A stretch of DNA of 64,000 nt. Origin: Nereocystis luetkeana (taxonomy: Eukaryota > Sar > Phaeophyceae > Laminariales > Laminariaceae). Below the pieces are notes generated by a model. It had not been told where the DNA came from. It made no database searches and was given only the letters and a program-made list of their open reading frames with translations. Of this stretch, positions 57,229-64,000 are shown piece after piece (the first letter of the stretch is position 1; each line of letters begins with the position of its first letter). The stretch spans positions 3,658,001-3,722,000 of the forward strand of contig JARUPZ010000002.1 of the NCBI GenBank assembly GCA_031213475.1. Direction: 5' to 3'. A program made the translations under genes and the position numbers.

Positions 57229-60200
57229 TCAGTACCGAAACACTACCCCAAGCTCGCTCCCCGCGCCGAGCGACTCGTACGCCGCCTGGGCCCCTTCCAG
57301 GCTAGGCGACGACGTCGTCAAGAACTCAGACGGGCGAAGCTCTCGCACGAGGGCCCACGCCGCGGCAAAACGTCGGTCTTTGTCCCAGCGATCCGTCATT
57401 CCCGCCTGCAGCCTGCTTACCTGCGGCCGGGGAGCGTGCGGGTCGGTGGCGGGGTTATAGGCTAAAGCGCGGGGTGAGGTGCGGGGAGGGGGTACTGAGG
57501 TTTTGCATGGCCGTAGTCGCATGACCATAGACCCTCGCATCCGTACATACCGCGACGGACCACGTCGGGTTTTCACCGACCAAGAGCTCGCGAGGGAGGG
57601 GTGGGGGGGTGTACTCAATAGGAGAGATGTACTCGATATCATGCATGGCCGTAGTCGTATGGTGGGAGGGGGTAGTGGGGCGGGTATGGGGGGATAGAGA
57701 GGGGGGGGCGGGGGGGCGCACTCATTTGGTGCTTGCCTTAGTCGTTTGACCATCGATAACGCACCCCTTTCGAGCCGGAGCACCGTTCCTACTCCTAATA
57801 GAGACACCTCCAACAATTGGGCGCTCATTACGTTGTTTCCATATATTACATATAATTTTTTGCTAGTCTCATCCCCTTCCTGTTTGGCCGCCTGTGGCCA
57901 CCATCTATCTCCTGGGATATCAATCGTTTTCTCTCGCTGCTATCTAGTGTATCGAACTCCTCCACGTCACATTCGTCTATTTCCCCCACCTCCTCTTCTA
58001 ACACATCCCGTTCCTCCTTGTATATCTCACGTTCTCCTACTATGTGAGTCCTACTCTCTATTGCTTTGCCACACGGGCACATCTGTGCATCTATTTCCTC
58101 CTCCTCCCGGCTACTGGTATACCTCTTTCTTCTTTCTGGCAGGTCCTGGTCACCTACACGAAAGCGCAGTTTCAGCGTTTTCGCGAAGTCCATTGGGCCG
58201 TGCAGACACGTTTTCATTCCTATTCCTTCCCTCAATCCCCCGTATATCTCTAGGTGTTTTTCCGATCCCACCTTGTTTCGTAGCGCTAATCTTTCCCTTA
58301 TTTCTATCCTTTCTTCTACTTTTGCCTTGTACTTCCCAAACTTCCCGGCGAACATCACCTCTTCTTGGTTTCCCCCTGTATCCTTCCATACTTTCTCAAC
58401 TACGCTATCTCACCATATTCCAGCTCGCCCTTTCGTTACTTTCTCCTATACAGATCTATCAACTATGGCAGGCAACCTCTTCTTTGGCATGTTCCTTACT
58501 TTATATTGTCATTTCAACTTTCCCATATCTCTATTTGTCTTGAGTGGGTGGGTGGGTGGGTGGGTGGGGGGGGGGGGGGGGGGGGGAAGGGGCAACGAAA
58601 GGAGGTTCATCAGCGGAACGACCCACCTCGTGCTTCTGAGCGGAGGAAGAAAGAAGGTCTTCCGTTGGGAGGGGTGTTTTTCCGCACACTCGGTCCCCGT
58701 GCGACACGCGAAATCGGTCCGGTCAAGGTCGGTCTACTATAACTCTTGAACATAATAACACTGATACCATGGTGGGGTGTTAAGTTTCTTTGAGCGGGTT
58801 GGTACATATTCGTGAGGTACTACGTAGTCATATGTTTTGTTTCAATGCATTGGCCATATGATGGGGTGCAAGACGTTATTCCAACAGACAAATGGAGCGA
58901 GTCTTGCCGTGTGGGGCCATATACCCAGGCTGCGGTCCAACCAACATCGATGCTGGGGCTTGTGATATTGCGGTCCAACAACAACAGCACCTACAACCCA
59001 CCACAATATGACAAGCCATTCGTTGGAAAGCGGAAGTCGCCTTAAGTCCTGGAAGTTACAGCATGACAGGGTTCAGGTGTTCATCATTCCCGTCTCCACG
59101 CTCCTGCCCCCCCCCCCCCCCCTCTCTGCCTGGTCGGTGAAAACCCGACGTGCTCCGTCCCGGCACTGTAGGGATGCGAGGGTCTATGGTCAAACGACTA
59201 CGCCCATGCACGATAATGAGTACCCCCCCCCCCCCCCCCCCCACCTCTCCCCGCCGTAAACATCCCTCAATAGTGCCTCCCCTGTTCGGCAAGACTTGCC
59301 TGCGACGTCTGCAGGGTGAGATGACTCCTGTGGAATGACATGCCGAGGTTAAGCTTGGCGGCCCCACCGCCGTACCACGATCCCAAGACGACACGACCGC
59401 CGTACCCTGTCAAATCGAGCGCCGACTTGCGAACACGAGCAAAGCGTGAAAATAAAAAGAACGGCGCCGGACCAGTCGGACGCCGGTGAAGAGACGGAAG
59501 GAAGAGGTCGAGAAAGAGGGAGTGAAAAAGGAGGGGGCGGGGGGGGGGGGGAGGCGACAGGGGGGGAGACAGACAGACAGACAGACAGACAGAGATACGA
59601 ACAAACAGACAGACAGACAAGACAGACAAGGCAAACAAGACAGACACAGACAAGACAGACAAGACAGACAAGACAAACACAGACAAACAGACACAGAGAT
59701 AGAAAGAGGGGGTGATAAAAAGGTTATCCGTCGTGCAACAACCCGTGCGAAACGCCTTCCACCTACGGACACCCTTACGTGCAGCAGCCCACGCACCAAA
59801 CAGCTTGCACGTTAGAGGTACCAGCAGCCGGCCGGCCCTATCTCTGGTCGATTGCAGAGTGCTGTTCGTCTGCACGTGACCCCCCTCTCCTCGTACTTGT
59901 CTTCTCGGCGCCAATCACACACTCAACCAAAGGAAAAATAATTTCGGTTGCGTGGTCGCTCAATAGATATGCGCGGCGAAAGCTGGACGGCTCTCGCTCT
60001 ACAATAGAGTTGCGCCCCGGCCTCAAAATTTGGAACCGGGTATCCGACCGGGTGGGGAGGGGTCGAGGCGGAACCGGAACCGGGTACCCGGGTACCTGGG
60101 TTACCATACACTATTTGCTCCCCTTTTAGGGTGTGAGCGGGGGCGGGTGAGGCGGATACGGGTATCTGGGTACCCGTGTACCCGAGTACCCGGGTTACCA

Positions 60201-63200
60201 TACTCTAATCGCTCCCCTTTTTGCGTTAGAGCGGCGGCGCGGTAAGGCGGACACGGGTACCCGGGTATCCGGGTTACCATACACTAGTTGCTCCCTTGTA
60301 GCTTTGGAGCGGAGGCGTGGTAGGCAAGGCAGGTATCAATGGGGCATTCGCTATTCTCGGTCTGTAGGCTGCAGGGGCGAGAGGCGAGAGTCTAGAGGCA
60401 CAGCCGCTGGAGTGTAAATCAGCGTATACCCCCGTCTTGTGGCCTCAGTATAGCACAATTGACAGGTACCCGGGTACCCGGGTAACCCGGAGTACAAATA
60501 CCCGCGGTTCCGTGAGTTGGACCGGGACGGTTCCGGTTCCGACGCGGGTACCCGGTTCTCAGTCAGACGGGGTGCAACTCTACTCCAAGTTCCCGGAGGT
60601 GTTTTAGTCTAAGGAGGCGGGGGCGGAGGCGGAGGCAGGACGAAGACAGGGGGGGAGACGGCCATTTCTGACGCCGCCATTGCCAGTGCAATGGGCACGA
60701 TCGATGACGACAAACCGACTTCCAAGAAAGAGCTCTTGGGCGGTCGATGTGGGGAGAGGGGTGTAAGTACGACACTCTGTCCCCCTCTCCCACACTAGCA
60801 ACGCCTCTTCGGCGTGGCATGGCCTCCTCAAACGCCTCCGGTGTTCCGGTGAACCCCCCCGCGCCCCCCTCCCCCGCGCACTCCCGCTTCCCATACACGA
60901 ACGAACTAAAACCTTGCAGCAGCCGGTGTAATTGCGAGTTGTCTCACCTGCAGGCCCCTGGGGTTGCCGGTGACCTCAAGGGATATGTCAAACGGTGCCA
61001 ATCCCGCCGCTTCACTCGGTGTAACCGCCGCCGTAGCTCCCAGCCTGTGCCCACCCCGACCCAAAAAATACACAAGACACACCAACAAAGGGAGAAGGCG
61101 GGAGAATCGATCTAACATGGAGATGAAGGCAAAGGAAGGTTTCAGAAAAGGAAAGAGGTCGCGTCAGCAGGGCCACGAAATAAGCGGTACCGCCTCCACA
61201 TCCCCCCCCCCCACACACACACACAGCGGTAGTACCAACGCGCATCTACCAGCGCCAACACGGCTCTACCAAGCCCCTCGACCAACCCCGAACTCAAAAC
61301 GCTCTGGACGGATCTCCCCGATCCCCAAGGATACGTGTACAACATCGCACATCAGCGGCCGACGCCATGCTATAACTCCTAAATTACACACCAGGTATGG
61401 GCACTGTAACTGCACTGATATTCGAGGAGATGCGCCCGCCGTCCGCCCCGTGACAAGGAAAAAGTTGTTTGCCCACGCGGTCACCGCTCAACGTCACGCC
61501 CTGACATGTCACCTCACGCCACGCCACGACACGTCACTTCACGTCATATTGCGTCAAATTGCTTGACGCCACGTCCCCCTGACGTCACCGCACGATATGC
61601 CGTGTCCATTTCATGTCACTTCACGTCACTGTTTTGTCACCACATGACACGTTAGATGTCCCGTCAAGTCGCGCCACGTCAATGTCATGTCATGCCATGC
61701 CATGCCGTGTCACTTCATTTTATGTCATATGCCACAATAATTGTGCGCCATACCACTTCACGTCACTTCATTTCACGTACCGTATCCTCACCACGTCAAC
61801 ACATGCCTCGTGGCGCATCACGTCCCGCCACTTCACGTCACCATATGCCATGCCACGCCATGTCACGTCACCTCGCATGACGTCATGGCACGTCAAATCA
61901 CCTCACGTCACTCCGAACCACTCTACTCGCCTCCAATTCAGTCCACCCCACATCACTCCATGCTACGTCACTTGACATGACCGCATGCCACACCATGCCA
62001 CATCGCTTCACTTTACGCCAAGTCACATCATTTCACGTGACACCAGGTCGCGGCATGTCACGTCATGTCACGTCATGTCACGTCACGTCACGTGGCGTCA
62101 CGTCACACCAACGTCACTTCACTCAAGACCACCCCACCTCATTTCGCGCAACGCCACTTCGTGCCTCGTCACTTGACGTCACCGCATGACACTTCTTAAC
62201 AGGTCAACGCCAGTTCACTTAACATCGCCGAATTCCCTGCCACGTGGCGCCACGTCACGCCCCGTCACGCCCCGTCACATGGCGGCACAAGGCACCGCGC
62301 CAAATTACGTCACCTCAAGTAACACCTTGGGCACAACCCTATCCCCTCCCACGCATCAGCACACCAGATAAAAAGCATACCAGGTACAATACCATGCGTA
62401 CGAAGGGCATATACACGAAGTACCACGGATATACTTTCATCAGCAGAACAAACACACACACACATCACATCGTGACACGTTCGTTCAAACAGGCACCACC
62501 GACTACCGAGCAGCGTCGACTGTCTGTCTACCGTGTAACCCAAAATGACATCCATAAAATGACCGGCAGGTCTTGCGGAACGCGTCAAAGCCAATGCAAG
62601 CCTACAGTATAACAAGATTCAGTCCAAGGTGGCCATCAGTGCAGGGGTCATACCGCCGTCTGCAAACTACCTTCATAGAAGATCATTTCTCACCGTTCGG
62701 ACACCCTGAGCCTGTCGGGAAGCATGTCTACCGCCGCCACTGATCCCCCTCCAACCACTCCGTGCGTCTTGGCCAAGATGGCGACCGCCAACAGCCTAAC
62801 CAAGGCAGGACGAGGCGGAAGCGCGGACAGGCAGAGAGCGGGGTGGGGAGAAACGGCCGTTCGCCTCTCTCCCTTTCGTGTGCGCCTCCGTTCATCTCAT
62901 AAAACGTTGCGCCTCCCACGACCGCGAAAATAATACGAAAGTCACGCTGTACCCTCACTCCATGCACCGCAAACAGCAAACACAAACAAACACACAAAGG
63001 AAGGAGGGAAAAGAGAAAACAACACAAGACACGCGAACGAAAAAAAACACAACCAAGAACGAACGAACGAGCGAACGAACAAACGAACAAGCGGGAGTCT
63101 GGAACAGAAAAAAAAAAAACGAAAAAAGCCGACTGCAAAAAAAGAAGAGCAAAAGACGAAAAACGAATAAAGAAAATCGAAAAAACAAAAAACAAAAAAC

Positions 63201-63424
63201 GAAAACATATAAACACAAACGAAAATCAAAAAGCAAAAATCGACAAAACGAAAAAAGGAGAGATGGCGGGCGCTGCATGGTACTTGGGAGGCAGGGGGCA
63301 CTGACCCAATCATCCCCTGCCCGAAGACGGCGACGCTCTCCCCGATCCTGGGGTGCACGTCGTGTACGAGCGAAAGCGCTGTCTCCACGGCGGGGAGGTA
63401 AACCGCGTCTTCGGGGTCGATGCC
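57229..63424 (-). CDS. Medium-chain (zinc-type) alcohol dehydrogenase family, C-terminal 211 residues
   Basis: A predicted NAD(P)-dependent oxidoreductase; substrate unknown. Exons: 63424-63306, 62795-62694, 61044-60948, 59425-59300 and 57420-57229 (TGA). Splice phases (2,2,0,0) agree at every join. The sequence reads VYLPAVETALSLVHD, then the Rossmann signature GQGMIG split by an intron, AAVD at the end of the second strand (an acidic residue suggests NAD preference), FDISLEVTGNP, GYGGRVVLGSWYGGG, LTLQTSQ joined to VSRL, and a C-terminus ending GVVFRY. This order is diagnostic of the MDR superfamily. The catalytic GroES-like half must lie right of the window. The 59300/57420 intron starts with GC. 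Introns contain a LINE end, a hAT-like element, satellite and poly(C). Confidence 0.85.
57485..57690 (-). mobile_element. LINE 3'-tail fragments with poly(C)
   Basis: Two or three minus-strand tails (GCATGGCCGTAGTCGTATG-type) that each pass into GTAC and then C-runs (G on the plus strand), arranged in series before the larger LINE copy at 57716. They lie in the dehydrogenase's last intron. Confidence 0.75.
57716..58540 (-). mobile_element. LINE copy, 5' truncated
   Basis: The last 270 or so codons of the same LINE as at 4.6-7.9 kb, mostly open on the minus strand (FGKYKAKVEER, LRFRVGDQDLPERRKRY, CPCGKAIESRTH). 5' truncation is normal for LINE insertions. It ends on the minus strand in GAGTGCG followed by C7-G-C8, another poly(C)-type tail. 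Confidence 0.9.
58543..58586. repeat. GGGT/poly(G) tract
   Basis: GGGTGGGTGGGTGGGTGGG followed by about 19 G, adjacent to the 5' end of the truncated LINE copy. Confidence 0.9.
59130..59243 (+). mobile_element. LINE 3'-tail fragment, plus strand, with C19 tail
   Basis: CGGTGAAAACCCGACGTGC, GGGATGCGAGGGTCTATGG and ATGCACGATAATGAGTAC run directly into about 19 C. Same family as the tails at 27.8 and 57.5 kb but in the opposite orientation. Confidence 0.8.
59566..59700. repeat. ACAG tetranucleotide / ACAGA microsatellite
   Basis: GACAGACAGACAGACAGACA and interrupted relatives over about 135 bp in the intron between the exons at 60948 and 59425. Confidence 0.9.
60005..60582 (-). mobile_element. 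hAT-like non-autonomous element, 578 bp
   Basis: Inverted relative of the 44.5-kb element. It has the same TAGAGTTGCRCCCCG ends, internal GGGTACCCGG palindromes and tandem AAAGGGGAGCAA-type units, and nearly identical length. The flanking octamers (CTCTACAA and CTCCAAGT) match poorly, so the duplication has decayed. Confidence 0.8.
61490..62310. repeat. CGTCA-word satellite, about 800 bp
   Basis: CACGTCAC, CATGTCAC, CACGCCAC and CCATGCC words recur continuously, with one cluster of CATGTCACGTCATGTCACGT at about 62056-62090. The period is not fixed (5-10 bp), so it looks like a degenerate pentamer/decamer array. It lies in the intron between the exons at 62694 and 61044. Confidence 0.85.
62970..63260. 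repeat. A-rich CGAAC/AAAAC tract
   Basis: Simple sequence of AAACAAAC, GAACGAACGAACGAGC and AAAAAACGAAAAA over about 290 bp, between two dehydrogenase exons. It produces long chance frames on both strands. Confidence 0.8.
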
Positions 63425-63821
63425 CTAAAATAAAAAGAAACAACAACAAAAGAAACAAAAAACACCAAAAAAAAGACCGCCGCGGAGCGCGAAAAAAATA
63501 CCGGCGGCATGGGTCAATCAGTCCGAGCGGTTGTCTTCTTCGCCATCGCAGTAACCCTTTGGAAACCCCGAGACCCCGAAGTTGCGACCGAAAAGAAAAT
63601 ACCCGAGGTACGAGTTTGGTTCATCAACCATCCACGACTATTGATAGTAGCTAAATAGCTCCCAGAAGTGCGGGGGTGCAGGGACCACGCCGCGCCCGTG
63701 TGTGTATATGTGTGTTCTTCGCATTGGGCCGGTCTGTCTTTTCCCGTCCACATCCAGCACAACCGGTGTCCGTGCCGGTTCTTCAACCCTAGACACGAGG
63801 TACACGTTAAGTGGTCACAAA

Positions 63822-64000
63822 AACTACGGAACCATAATTGATACCTGGTAGGACCTATGGTATACATAAAAACCTATATATTTCACCATTGGGGGACCAT
63901 AGTTAATAGGACCAAATATTGTTAGTAATGGTTAATTACGGGGGGCCATAGTTAATAGGACCAAATACTGTTAGTAAAAATGGTTAAATATATAGGTTTA
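63822..64000. mobile_element. Cluster of three partial MITE-1 copies, cut by the window edge
   Basis: A partial copy (about 63825-63889) with TACCTGGTA at 63842 in place of TA is followed by the head of a second copy (GGGGGACCATAGTTAATAGG, 63890-63934) and the head of a third (from 63936 to the window end). The order suggests serial insertion or rearrangement of the same element. Confidence 0.8.

Larger units (their letters stand above)
8126..63850. repeat. Dispersed 9-mer TACCWGGTA, 26 exact copies
   Basis: Starts at 8126, 12667, 17828, 20412, 20587, 20896, 21009, 22452, 34133, 35265, 35307, 39053, 40698, 41604, 41625, 43886, 44150, 48719, 50176, 50462, 53075, 53533, 56341, 56662, 62378 and 63842. 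The reverse complement of TACCAGGTA is TACCTGGTA, so both forms are one motif. None is in a recognised exon, and none lies in the first 8 kb or between 22.5 and 34.1 kb. Chance expectation for uniform bases is about 0.5 per 64 kb. Confidence 0.9.

Noticed and set aside
59410..59799. Cys-rich secreted-like proteins on the minus strand
   Set aside because: They are translations of the ACAG microsatellite; the Cys/Leu/Ser pattern is purely periodic.
62878..63654. 258-codon Lys-rich plus-strand frame
   Set aside because: An A-rich simple-sequence artefact overlapping verified minus-strand dehydrogenase exons.
8126..63850. TACCWGGTA as a restriction-modification or Dcm-type (CCWGG) methylation signal
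   Set aside because: The enrichment extends to the flanking TA bases and appears as insertions relative to sister repeats, which a methylation site would not explain.

Overview
This is a nuclear genomic window from a eukaryote, not a bacterium or virus. It has multi-exon genes with GT-AG introns of up to 7.8 kb and is crowded with Ty3/gypsy, LINE, SINE and MITE debris. The style (long introns, GC-rich exons, homopolymer tracts, a stramenopile-type Ty3 integrase) best fits a stramenopile, most likely a brown alga such as Ectocarpus. That assignment is an inference; no marker gene is present.

Four protein-coding loci can be supported, three of them with exon joins whose splice phases I checked by hand. 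(1) Minus strand, 16.37-19.59 kb: a two-domain GNAT acetyltransferase, five exons recognised, some linking exons unresolved. (2) Plus strand, 25.75-32.33 kb: a DUF1995-like, probably plastid protein whose last seven exons join in phase; two earlier candidate exons lie at 22.1-23.3 kb. (3) Minus strand, 38.32-51.54 kb: a complete 655-residue CAMK-like protein kinase in seven exons, including a 22-nt micro-exon, with HFD in place of HRD. (4) Minus strand, 57.23-63.42 kb: the C-terminal 211 residues (Rossmann half) of a medium-chain zinc-type dehydrogenase in five exons, one intron being GC-AG; its N-terminus lies beyond the window.

Repeats fill the rest. 0-2.1 kb holds the integrase end of a chromodomain Ty3/gypsy element with stops and a frameshift. 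4.6-7.9 kb holds a LINE lacking the catalytic DD motif and interrupted by a MITE. Other LINE 3' ends lie in introns of the DUF1995 and dehydrogenase genes; many LINE 3' ends run into poly(C). There are at least four non-autonomous DNA-element families: a ~105-bp TA-flanked MITE (seven sites), a ~90-bp TTAA-flanked piggyBac-like MITE (about nine), a ~200-bp GGCCYGCC element (two), and a 577-bp hAT-like element with a near-perfect 8-bp duplication (two). A tRNA-derived SINE with a poly(A) tail occurs in three near-complete copies. Long inverted repeats lie at 13.8-14.1, 45.7-47.8 and 54.5-55.3 kb.

The most unusual signal is a dispersed 9-mer, TACCWGGTA, with 26 exact copies counted by eye. In four places where related repeat copies can be compared, it sits exactly where the sister copy has only TA. 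It therefore behaves like a 7-bp insertion at TA, reminiscent of an excision footprint from a TA-targeting transposon. A second motif, TATTAATA, shows the same behaviour at TA and matches what excision of the 105-bp MITE would leave.
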